DNA from: CAIZQW01 sp942493055 | GTDB lineage: Bacteria > Verrucomicrobiota > Kiritimatiellia > RFP12 > UBA1067 | Assembly (NCBI GenBank): GCA_942493055.1 | Contig: OW818680.1 | Location: forward strand, 2,170,001 to 2,234,000 | Direction: 5' to 3' | DNA length: 64,000 nt | In this document: piece after piece, positions 52,199-62,295 of the stretch | Numbering within the stretch: the first letter of the stretch is position 1 | Layout of the letters: each line of letters opens with the position of its first letter | Translations under genes and position numbers: made by a program | Notes under the pieces: generated by a model | Told to the model about the DNA's origin: nothing | The model's input: only the letters and a program-made list of their open reading frames with translations | Databases searched by the model: none

Positions 52199-54952
52199 CT
52201 ACTGGAATGAAATGACCGTTCCCTGGCTCTTCACCAGCCAGAGTTCCGTCCCGCCTGCCTTTGTGCTGGCAATCAGGTCCTCACCCTGAACCGTATACGT
52301 CCCGGTGATCTGATTCGCCTGCAGGATGAGCCACGGTCCGTTCCCGGTTCCTGTTTTGGCCACCTGGAGAACTGCTCCGCCCGAGACATTACCGCTGACG
52401 ACCAGAGCGTCCGAGCTGTTTCCATCCAGATCCACTTGATAGACAGACGCGCTGTTGAAACTCACATCGCCCGTAACCGAGAGCGTGCCGAGGCCGGAGA
52501 CGCCCGGAGCCACGATGCCGCCTGCATCAACCGTCAGCGCCGTGCCGCTCGCAACCTGGACAAGCCCCGTGCCTCCAAAGGTCGCGCCACTCGACACAGT
52601 CACCGGACTTACGATGCTGCCATTTACGACAAGCGTACCGTTGCTGACAGCCGTCGCACCTGTGTACGCATTCGTAGATGTCAAAGCCAGGGTGCCTGCT
52701 CCCATCTTCGTCAATCCGCCGACTGTCGAATCACTATCAATAATCACAGGGGTGATCAACAAATCAATTTCTGCCGCACCGTCACCGATGCCGAAGGTTC
52801 GCGTCCCATTCAAAGCGATCACACCCTGCTGGGCAAGTGTCCGGTCTTCAGAATCGAATAAGACCGCGTTTGTGTTCACACTGTTGCTGACCAAAGTCAC
52901 ATTGCCATTAATGGTCAACATACCGCCTGTGCTTGTTGCGCTTGCTTTAAGTACAATCGCCGAATAAGCCGCTTCTGGCTGATTGGTGATTACGATATCA
53001 TTTAAGGTAAACAATGCATTATAAGCAGTTGTACTGTCCGATATACTGACAAGAACACGTCCACCATTCAAGGTTGTTGTACCAAGAACTGTTATATCAC
53101 CGCCCGTATTTAGCCTGAGATCGCCCACGTTGATCGTGGCATCACCGTTGATGTAAAAGCGGTGATTCTTGCCGGAATTATAGCTGATTATTCCTCCATT
53201 CATCACAAGATTACTGATGGTCTCCTGATGACTGTTGTTGCCACTGCTCTGTGTGTTGTCAAAGTAGAACGATCCGCCATTCAACGTGAGATCAGCGGTA
53301 TCAGGGACTGACTCACTGTTTTTGAGAACAACGCCTCCGTTGATGATCAGGTCTCCGGGAACGCCGATATTCGCATAGCCGGATCCTTTGTTCATCCGAA
53401 AATAACCGGAGTTCACAACCGTTGGGCCCGTATAGGTGTGCGGTGTCGGGCCGATGAACTGGACATGGCCGTTGTGGCCGCCAATGGCTCCCACTGTCAC
53501 CCCGTTGCCGTTGTCGTTGGTGATCGACGCGTAGATGTAGAGCGGCGCCTGCGTGTTCCCCTGATTGTAGGTGTTCTGATTGGCGGAAAAAATGATCCCT
53601 TCCTGCGCATTTAGGTTCAAAACAAGATTCGAGATAACGACAGCGTCGCTGGCGGCTGCAGTGGTGACAATCTGCCGACTGAAGATCGTGCCGCTAGCCA
53701 GGGTCAGCATGCGGGAGGGGTCATCGCCCATGATCAAAGTCCCGGTATCGGTCCCAGCGCCAGTCTCGTCGATGGATAACGAGTTGATCGTTGTGTCAGC
53801 CAGCAACTCGTTGGTCAATATCCCAGAGCCCGACGTGTTGACGATGCGCACATTGTCCAATGCAGTCTGAATGTTTGTGACGCTGGGAGAGAACTCGGTC
53901 GCCGTGTCGAGAAGGCGGATGCCGTAGGTTGAGTCATAGGTGACCAGCGCAAGGCCCGCGCCGGATGACGACACGTTGTTTCCGTACGCACCGGGCAGTA
54001 TGCTCACGTTTGTGGTGTCCTTAGCGCCGCCGCCACCCAAGAGCGTGGGTGCTGCGGTGAAGCTGACATTGGCATCGCCCGCCGTAGCGGAGGCCAGTGT
54101 GCTAATACCCAGATCGACCCCGCGGAACAGGGTATGGTTCCCTGGATTGCGGACAAGGCTGTCTGCTGTCAGAAGCAGAGGGCGAGCCGCATTAGGATTG
54201 AAGTTCACATAGGCCTGCCCTGCATCGAGGATCAGTGCATTGGCAATCGCATCCACCGTGTTTGCACTGCTCACGCCATTCACATAGAGGGCCGCACGCG
54301 CGGAATCGTTACCAGTACCGTACAAGGTGATGTTCGCTGCGCGAGCAGCTCCGCCTGCTGCCGGGGTCGCGTCGAAGGTCAGTGAAGTCCCGTTGTTGAT
54401 GAACACATCTGACGCCGTTGCAACCGATCCATTTGAAAACTTCGTGCCACCACGTGTCAGAATCAGATCGCCGCCGCCCACAATGGCCCCTTTGAATTGC
54501 TTGCTGCCAGCACCTGCCAAGTAGAGCATGTAACCAGCCGTATCAACCTGCCCTGCGGGTGTGGTCGTGTTTGATCCTATCGACCAGGTTTGGTTGGTGC
54601 CCAACACGATGGCACAATTAAACGTAATTGACCGGTCTGGCGTCGTGTATATTCCTTCGCGCCCAAGCGTCAACGTGTAGCCGGAGTTGAAGGCAAGGTT
54701 GCCTCCGGGGTTGGCTGGAACGGCAAAGCCGAGCCAGCTTAGATCGTCACCAAGCGTGTAAGTCCTGCTTGCCGTTAGCGCGGCGTCCCAGGTGGCCACG
54801 TCGTTCATTCCAGGCACAACACCACCGACCCAGCTTGAGCCAAGGTTGAGTGCATCGGCATTGTCGGCTTTCGAAATCTCGTTGGCCTTAACGGACAAAA
54901 CACCGACCATCATGGTCATCACCACGATCCATCTGCTTAGGTATGTCTTCAT
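52199..54952 (-). CDS. Large secreted autotransporter-associated beta-strand protein
   Basis: 917 residues, signal peptide (WIVVMTMMVGVLSVKA). Long repetitive beta-helix-like body (LNGGSFYFDNTQSSGNNSHQET, TTTLNGGRVLVS) with autotransporter-associated beta-strand repeats such as GAGTLALTSTNAYTGATAVS and VNGSIVSPVTVSSGATFGG. No C-terminal membrane barrel or sorting helix is visible; the end is QGTVISFQ. Such proteins are abundant in Kiritimatiellota and are probably cell-surface. AAAGGAG precedes ATG 54952. Next to GH5 and a second protein of the same class. Confidence 0.82.
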   Translation of the reverse strand: MKTYLSRWIVVMTMMVGVLSVKANEISKADNADALNLGSSWVGGVVPGMNDVATWDAALTASRTYTLGDDLSWLGFAVPANPGGNLAFNSGYTLTLGREGIYTTPDRSITFNCAIVLGTNQTWSIGSNTTTPAGQVDTAGYMLYLAGAGSKQFKGAIVGGGDLILTRGGTKFSNGSVATASDVFINNGTSLTFDATPAAGGAARAANITLYGTGNDSARAALYVNGVSSANTVDAIANALILDAGQAYVNFNPNAARPLLLTADSLVRNPGNHTLFRGVDLGISTLASATAGDANVSFTAAPTLLGGGGAKDTTNVSILPGAYGNNVSSSGAGLALVTYDSTYGIRLLDTATEFSPSVTNIQTALDNVRIVNTSGSGILTNELLADTTINSLSIDETGAGTDTGTLIMGDDPSRMLTLASGTIFSRQIVTTAAASDAVVISNLVLNLNAQEGIIFSANQNTYNQGNTQAPLYIYASITNDNGNGVTVGAIGGHNGHVQFIGPTPHTYTGPTVVNSGYFRMNKGSGYANIGVPGDLIINGGVVLKNSESVPDTADLTLNGGSFYFDNTQSSGNNSHQETISNLVMNGGIISYNSGKNHRFYINGDATINVGDLRLNTGGDITVLGTTTLNGGRVLVSISDSTTAYNALFTLNDIVITNQPEAAYSAIVLKASATSTGGMLTINGNVTLVSNSVNTNAVLFDSEDRTLAQQGVIALNGTRTFGIGDGAAEIDLLITPVIIDSDSTVGGLTKMGAGTLALTSTNAYTGATAVSNGTLVVNGSIVSPVTVSSGATFGGTGLVQVASGTALTVDAGGIVAPGVSGLGTLSVTGDVSFNSASVYQVDLDGNSSDALVVSGNVSGGAVLQVAKTGTGNGPWLILQANQITGTYTVQGEDLIASTKAGGTELWLVKSQGTVISFQ

Positions 54953-55020
54953 TTTTTTCTCCTTTGTTAAAGGTGACCTGTCGGTCGCCCATGTGACTAT
55001 GTCCAAGGGGGTTTAACCCC

Positions 55021-57261
<2,241 letters not shown>

Positions 57262-57310
57262 GAGTGATTCAGTTGTTCTTATGAATTGCATAGTTCTGTA
57301 TAGCCTCTCG

Positions 57311-57355
57311 TTACCTCATTTTCTTCATTTCAAATTGTTTTCCAGCAAGCGCCGC
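57311..57355 (-). pseudogene. Remnant of a second GH5 C-terminus
   Basis: Immediately after the stop of the 57356-59512 gene, in frame, the minus strand reads codons for AALAGKQFEMKKMR and a stop. The intact GH5 gene ends AKEALAGKQFEMKKMR. Differences are almost all synonymous, so this is the tail of a diverged paralogue whose body is gone. Confidence 0.85.
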
Positions 57356-59512
57356 TTATTTTATCATGATCATGGTTCCTCGGAGAGACCGGACTCCCGT
57401 GAGCGTGATGGTTCCCGTGGAAGCGTTTCGGGTAGCTTGCGCGGCGGATATGTCAAGGAAGCCGGGGCTGCCGTTCTCGAAAACATAACTCATCGGGTTG
57501 TTCGAATTGGTCAAGCCATGCGCGATCAGAACCGTGAAGACGTCAGAGGTATGGATGTTCGCCGCGCCGTTGGAGATGTCTTCGACCCGGATCGTCATCG
57601 TCACGCCAGCGGTTCCGGAGGGCGGTTCGAGCTTGGCGCCTACATTGATCAGGCTGCTTCCTGATTCGGCAATCTTGAGTCCGACCGTGCAGGCGTTGCC
57701 GGGTTTGAAGGCGCCGGTGGTGTTGAAAGTCCCGAGTTCGCCCGGCGCCCCGCCTTCGATCCTGCCACCCGTCAAGGGATTTTGGGTGCCGACGGAGCCT
57801 GTGTTTCCGGCCATGCAGAGGATCCCGCCGGCCTGTGAGTTGAGATTCTTGGTGTATGCGATGCCATCGGCAACGATGCAGACCGCACCATTAGTAACAG
57901 TGGTGGGGGCCGCAGCTTCGGGGTCCGCGAGAACAACGGTTCCGTTTTCGACGTCCAGGGACGACGCACGTCTGCGATCCGGGCCGCTGAGGGTGAGAGT
58001 GCCCGTTCCGCGCTGGATGATCTTGTACCTGCCGACAAGGGGGCCGTGGAAATTACGGTCGCTTGAACCGTCAAAGATAATCGGGACGACGGTGCCGCCG
58101 GACTCGGCGCTGAGCGCATAATAGTCACCGATGAGGTCTTCGCCGGAGAAGATGATTTCGGGGAAGCTTGAGTATACGACGATCAGACTCGGATAATCGA
58201 CTGTTGAGCTGGCCGGTTTCTCCCATGCGATGGGCGCGGCGAACTCAAGGGATCCGCCCGAACTGTTGGCGTAGAGGATGAGGTCTTCGCCCCCGACGAT
58301 GAAGCGACCTCCGGCGGAGGTGATTTTCTTTGTGCCAGAACCGTAGACAGAAAAATTGCCGCTTCCGAGTTTGAAGTCATGTCCGCCGAGGTTCAGGTTG
58401 GCGCTGAAGCTGCCGTCAATCAGCCAAGCCCAGACTTCGGCGTCGCTGTCCAGGTTGATGTCGCCCACTGCGGCCTGACGGTACATGTCCGTCGGGTTGT
58501 ACGAGGCGGCGGGCAGAGCGACGTATTCGGTGGTGGCGCAACGTTCGAGGGCACCGAGGGCGTTGACTTTAACCAGATATTGGGCGTCCATGATCCAGGG
58601 CGCGTAGGTTCCGTTCGTGTTGACGGCTCCCGGAATGAAGAATCCTTCGTTTTCGCCGATGCGAATCGTTCCGCCTTTTTGGCTGTTTGTGATCCGGACG
58701 GCGGTTCCGGGTTCGCGGACAAGGGACTGGATCTCAACGAAATTCGTTCCCCCGTAGAATTGGTTGACCAAGGTGAGAATTCCCTGATTATTGCGAATCT
58801 GGCTGACGGTGTGTGTCGTAATCGTGGCAGGGGAATCCGAGTTGTAAAAGTTGAAGATCCCAGCGCCCTTGTCAGTCGAGAGTGAGGTGTCGAAAAGTTT
58901 CGCCGTCGAATAAAAGTCGATCGTCGTCCGATTGTCGCTCGAGTAGACCCAGGAGGTCGCGACTGTCAGGGTGGTGTTGGTGATCACGCAATTCTGGAAG
59001 GACGCCTTCGCGTCTGCGACGATGTTGCCGACACGGTAGACGCCGGAGGTGACCGTTATCATGTTGTTGTGGCTTCCGGGGAACGAAACGGTTCCAGGGG
59101 CTTCCATCCCACCGGATAAATAGATTTTGTAAGCCCAGCTATCGCCGCACCTGACGATGCCGTCGCCGGGAAAGACGACGTGCGTGTTGATATCCCCGCC
59201 CTTGCTTCCGGTGATTTGGACATCGACAGTCAGTGTGTTTTCCGGGCCGTTGATGAACGGGATGGACTCTTTATGCATGGCGATGCGATCCACGTGGCGG
59301 TCTCCGTTGAGGTAGACGGGATAGTTGGTAACGCCGCCGATGGCATCTGGGAAGGACGCCGTGTCGGCATCGGTTGGAAGGGCTAACGTGCTCCAGTTGT
59401 TTGTGTTGCCCCAGTCATGATCCCCAAGGGTGTCCGTCCACGTGGCGGTTACAGCTTGGCAGGATATGGCAGTCGCCATGATGATCGAGAATGTCAATGT
59501 TGTCTTTTTCAT
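57356..59512 (-). CDS. Secreted autotransporter-associated beta-strand protein
   Basis: 718 residues, signal peptide (LTFSIIMATAISCQA). Opens with the typical domain ATWTDTLGDHDWGNTNNWSTLALP, then beta-helix-like repeats (AGGRFIVGGEDLILYANSSGG; RYKIIQRGTGTLTLSGPDRR) and ends GVRSLRGTMIMIK. No membrane barrel. Its stop codon abuts a GH5 tail remnant, so it has probably replaced most of a GH5 paralogue. Confidence 0.8.
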   Translation of the reverse strand: MKKTTLTFSIIMATAISCQAVTATWTDTLGDHDWGNTNNWSTLALPTDADTASFPDAIGGVTNYPVYLNGDRHVDRIAMHKESIPFINGPENTLTVDVQITGSKGGDINTHVVFPGDGIVRCGDSWAYKIYLSGGMEAPGTVSFPGSHNNMITVTSGVYRVGNIVADAKASFQNCVITNTTLTVATSWVYSSDNRTTIDFYSTAKLFDTSLSTDKGAGIFNFYNSDSPATITTHTVSQIRNNQGILTLVNQFYGGTNFVEIQSLVREPGTAVRITNSQKGGTIRIGENEGFFIPGAVNTNGTYAPWIMDAQYLVKVNALGALERCATTEYVALPAASYNPTDMYRQAAVGDINLDSDAEVWAWLIDGSFSANLNLGGHDFKLGSGNFSVYGSGTKKITSAGGRFIVGGEDLILYANSSGGSLEFAAPIAWEKPASSTVDYPSLIVVYSSFPEIIFSGEDLIGDYYALSAESGGTVVPIIFDGSSDRNFHGPLVGRYKIIQRGTGTLTLSGPDRRRASSLDVENGTVVLADPEAAAPTTVTNGAVCIVADGIAYTKNLNSQAGGILCMAGNTGSVGTQNPLTGGRIEGGAPGELGTFNTTGAFKPGNACTVGLKIAESGSSLINVGAKLEPPSGTAGVTMTIRVEDISNGAANIHTSDVFTVLIAHGLTNSNNPMSYVFENGSPGFLDISAAQATRNASTGTITLTGVRSLRGTMIMIK

Positions 59513-59646
59513 GTCTTTCTCCTTGTTTACTCACAAACGTGAGCACTGCACGTTAAGCGTTCAGCGTCGAACCGCCATCCGGTCTGACCGTTTTTTTCTT
59601 ACCTCTCTTTTCATGGTGATGATACGTGTCCTTTGAAACTGGAAAC

Positions 59647-60747
59647 TTACTGCCCCTTGGCGGGGGCTGCTGTCGAACCGCGCGCCACCCAGGTGACGGG
59701 GAGCGGCTTTGGCTGTTCCCAGACAGGCCGCCTGGCCAATTGCTTGCAAAGCAATTCCATCGCGACCTCTCCCATCTCCGTAAAGGGCTGCCGCACGGTC
59801 GTCAGGGGGGGCGTGAGCCACTCGGCGAGCGGATCATCATCGAAGCCCACCAGGCTCAAGTCTCTTGGGATTTGCAGCCCCTGCGCTGCACAGACGCGGT
59901 AGCAGGCACGCGCCACAGCGTCGCAACTGCAAAAGATCGCCGTGGGGCGAGGCGACGCCTTGAGGAGCTTCGTGACCATCTTCTGAACCCGTTCGTCCCA
60001 GTTGGACAGCGGGTCGTCCGGCGTGATGTCGATCACCCGGTCGCGGGGCAAGGTCACACCCGCATCGGCCAAGGCGTCGCGCAACCCCTCCAGACGCACA
60101 CGCACGGTCGAGGCCATACAGTCGCCCACAAAAGCAATCTTGGTGTGACCGAGTTCTATCAGGTGCCGCCCCACAAGGATCCCGCCCTGATAGTTATCTG
60201 CCACCACCGCAGGCATACAGATCTCTCCGGGATGATAATCCGTGACCACGAGCGGGAAGCCCTCTGCCTTCACGCGCACCATCGCCTCGTTGAAGGCGGT
60301 TGTATGCAAGGCCATCAGAATCGCCCCGCAGGCCCCGTTCTTCGGCAAATTCAGCAACGCTTCCAGATCTTCACTCTGGTCCCCATGCGCATCGCACACC
60401 TGAACCTCGATGCCGTGCTTGCGGGCGACTTGCTTGGCACCCCGCGCGATCCGCACAGAGGGCTCCCAGGCGAGATTTCCGACGATGATCTTGACGACCT
60501 TCGTCACCTCGGGCTCCACGTCGCGCACATAAAGCCCTTTGCCCGGCCTCCGTTCCAGGAGCCCCTCTTCAATCAAAAGATCCGTGGCGCGGCGCACCGT
60601 GACACGCGAAAGTTTATGATTCCGAGCAAGCTCATGCTCGGAGGCGACACGTGCGCCTGGCGCGACCTCGCCCTTCTCCACAGCCTGCCTCAGCTTCTGC
60701 GCCAACCGCGCATATTCAGATATACTGGTATGTTTACTGGTATTCAA
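59647..60747 (-). CDS. GntR-HTH / LacI-type sugar-binding transcriptional regulator
   Basis: 366 residues from TTG 60747. N-terminal GntR winged helix (RLAQKLRQAVEKGEVAPGARVASEHELARNHKLSRVTVRRATDLL) fused to a LacI/periplasmic-binding effector domain (VVKIIVGNLAWEPSVRIARGAKQVARKHGIEVQVCD; AIFCSCDAVARACYRV; LSLVGFDDDPLAEWLTPPLTTVRQP), as in AraR-like regulators. A longer frame from 60786 begins inside the promoter, so the TTG is preferred; confidence in it is moderate. It precedes the GH5/beta-strand cluster on the same strand and probably controls it. Confidence 0.82.
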   Translation of the reverse strand: MNTSKHTSISEYARLAQKLRQAVEKGEVAPGARVASEHELARNHKLSRVTVRRATDLLIEEGLLERRPGKGLYVRDVEPEVTKVVKIIVGNLAWEPSVRIARGAKQVARKHGIEVQVCDAHGDQSEDLEALLNLPKNGACGAILMALHTTAFNEAMVRVKAEGFPLVVTDYHPGEICMPAVVADNYQGGILVGRHLIELGHTKIAFVGDCMASTVRVRLEGLRDALADAGVTLPRDRVIDITPDDPLSNWDERVQKMVTKLLKASPRPTAIFCSCDAVARACYRVCAAQGLQIPRDLSLVGFDDDPLAEWLTPPLTTVRQPFTEMGEVAMELLCKQLARRPVWEQPKPLPVTWVARGSTAAPAKGQ

Positions 60748-60756
60748 AGTGACTAC

Positions 60757-60786
60757 ATAGTAGCACAGCGGGGGAAACAAAGTCAA
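60757..60786 (-). promoter_or_regulatory. Promoter of the GntR-LacI regulator
   Basis: TTGACT (60786-60781), 18-base spacer, TACTAT (60762-60757). The direct repeat ATACCAGTA/ATACCAGTA (60743-60719) follows within the first codons and may be an operator. Confidence 0.5.
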
Positions 60787-60809
60787 GGGGGTGGAATAAA
60801 AAAAAGCGC

Positions 60810-61304
60810 TTAGGATTTGACGGGCTTCTTCTCCTGGAGGATGAGGCAGTTCGCTTGGGCGGGATCAAGCTTGGCGTCGTACTGCGTCAGCCCCTTCTTC
60901 GCGAAGCCCTTCTTCAGCGAACCGTCCGTGCCGAATTTGGAGTTGCCGAGACTCGCGCAACTGAAGCATTGATGCTCATGCTGATACTCCACCTCCACGC
61001 CGCGATGCGGACAGAGCAGGGATACGGCCACATAGTCGGCCGCTCCCGTGCGCGCCACGATCAGCGAGGTGGGCAGGCGCGCATCGATGAGTTTGACAGC
61101 CCCGCCTACGGCCCCGAGCAGCGGAACCTTGTCCAGGGCGATCTTCACTGACTTTCCTTCAATCAGATAGGCCGCCGTGTCCAGGGCCACCGTCTTGCCC
61201 TTCTTGGTGAAGGTCGCACAACCGCCGTTCAATCCGCAGACGCAAACGCCTGCGCTTGCCAACCCGATCGTGGCAACTGCTTTCCTTCGTGTAATAGGCT
61301 TCAT
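60810..61304 (-). CDS. TAT-exported Rieske-like protein with Cys replacing one His ligand
   Basis: 164 residues, twin-arginine signal with lipoprotein-like cysteine (PITRRKAVATIGLASAGVCVCG). Rieske box 1 is normal (LLCPHRGV: Cys-x-His). Box 2 reads HQCFSCASLGNSKFGTDG, where canonical Rieske has Cys-x-x-His-Gly (CPCHGS); here the His is Cys (codon TGC), giving a 3Cys-1His set if all bind. The fold and spacing fit Rieske (the 12-residue gap, the F-x-x-D-G turn). A 2Fe-2S electron carrier with a shifted potential is plausible. Downstream is the GntR-LacI regulator. Confidence 0.75.
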   Translation of the reverse strand: MKPITRRKAVATIGLASAGVCVCGLNGGCATFTKKGKTVALDTAAYLIEGKSVKIALDKVPLLGAVGGAVKLIDARLPTSLIVARTGAADYVAVSLLCPHRGVEVEYQHEHQCFSCASLGNSKFGTDGSLKKGFAKKGLTQYDAKLDPAQANCLILQEKKPVKS

Positions 61305-61405
61305 GAGCTTTCTCCTTTATACCTGCTCTTTACTGGTTGTTGCTATTCTAGCATCCGCACCGTTCGTTCACAAGTCGTGTTTTTTCACTTTTTTAAAGTT
61401 GACCA

Positions 61406-61435
61406 TTGACAGGAACGGCCCATATTTGGTAATGT
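61406..61435 (+). promoter_or_regulatory. Promoter upstream of the tiny basic protein and tRNA-Cys
   Basis: TTGACA (61406-61411), 18-base spacer, TAATGT (61430-61435). The expected start point, about 61442, is only five bases before the ATG at 61447, so the message would be nearly leaderless. Confidence 0.6.
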
Positions 61436-61446
61436 GTGCGCCTCTT

Positions 61447-61542
61447 ATGGGACAACAACTACGCAAACGCCTGAAACGTCAACGTCGCGAAGCGCGCAAT
61501 AAGCGCGTGCAAGCTCGTTTACGTGCAGGTATGAAGAAATAA
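61447..61542 (+). CDS. Tiny highly basic protein (31 residues)
   Basis: MGQQLRKRLKRQRR and a further basic run to AGMKK; roughly half Lys/Arg. Similar short basic proteins occur in verrucomicrobial and lentisphaeral genomes; function unknown, probably RNA-binding or ribosome-associated. In frame with a longer possible start, ATG 61432. tRNA-Cys begins six bases after its stop, so both may come from one transcript. Confidence 0.6.
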   Translation: MGQQLRKRLKRQRREARNKRVQARLRAGMKK

Positions 61543-61548
61543 TTTTTA

Positions 61549-61622
61549 GGCGCGATGGCCGAATGGTTAGGCAGAGCTCTGCAAAAGCTTGTATAGCGGT
61601 TCGATTCCGCTTCGTGCCTCCA
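61549..61622 (+). tRNA. tRNA-Cys (GCA)
   Basis: Cloverleaf: acceptor GGCGCGA / TCGTGCC, anticodon loop CTGCAAA with anticodon GCA, T-arm GGTTCGATTCC, discriminator T and encoded CCA at 61620-61622. 74 bases including CCA. A strong terminator follows. Confidence 0.93.
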
Positions 61623-61630
61623 TCTCATCA

Positions 61631-61674
61631 CCAATGATTTGAGTTTCGGCTCAAATCATTGGTTCTTTTTTTCT
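61631..61674 (+). terminator. Intrinsic terminator after tRNA-Cys
   Basis: Stem CCAATGATTTGAG (61631-61643) pairs exactly with CTCAAATCATTGG (61650-61662), six-base loop, then TTCTTTTTTT. Confidence 0.93.
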
Positions 61675-61744
61675 CTCTTTGTCTCGCATCGACAGGGGAC
61701 ATTTTGTTATGATGACGCCTTCATTAAGGAAATGAAAGCTGCCG

Positions 61745-62293
61745 ATGAAATGTGAAATATGCCATAACGCAGAGGCTCAGCGTGCGATTCGAAAGCTGGT
61801 CAACAGCGAGGAACAGGAACTCTACGTCTGCAAGGCCTGTGCTGAAGCGCAACAACCGCCTCCCAAGCCTGTCGTACCGCAAGAGCCTCCAGACGACGTC
61901 CTGGAGGCCATCAAGGAGACGTTGCCGGAGATCATGGGCATGATCCTGGGCGCCACCGTGGAATTCAGCGGACGCATCCAATCGCTAAAAGACCCCGTCT
62001 GCCCCAGTTGCGGCCTCTCGCGTTCCGAATACAAGAAGGCGGCGCGTCTCGGCTGCGCCCAGTGTTATGAAACCTTTGTCAAGGATCTGGATGGCCTGGT
62101 GGATGACATGCACCGCATCCCGCGCCACACGGGGAAATCACCGAAACACCCGAAGCCCTCGCTCCATGTCTCGATGCTCATGAGACAATGGCGCGACGCG
62201 GTGAAAGAAGCGCGGCAGGCCGAGGCCGCGGAATTGAAGGCGCGTATCCGCCAACTGGGCTGGGATCCCGAAGCACCTCAGGAGACTTTGTAA
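61745..62293 (+). CDS. mcsA: McsA-like zinc-finger protein (UvrB/UvrC-motif)
   Basis: 182 residues. Two zinc-binding pairs at the N-terminus (CEICHNAEA and CKAC), two in the middle (CPSCGLSRSEYKKAARLGCAQCYETF), and a C-terminal helical UVR-like segment (RDAVKEARQAEAAELKARIRQLG). McsA activates the arginine kinase McsB. Two bases before mcsB, so coupled. Confidence 0.9.
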   Translation: MKCEICHNAEAQRAIRKLVNSEEQELYVCKACAEAQQPPPKPVVPQEPPDDVLEAIKETLPEIMGMILGATVEFSGRIQSLKDPVCPSCGLSRSEYKKAARLGCAQCYETFVKDLDGLVDDMHRIPRHTGKSPKHPKPSLHVSMLMRQWRDAVKEARQAEAAELKARIRQLGWDPEAPQETL

Positions 62294-62295
62294 CG

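Noticed and set aside
59626..60813. 395-codon + strand frame opposite the GntR-LacI regulator
   Set aside because: The minus-strand frame has a clear GntR and LacI fold; the plus frame is its shadow.
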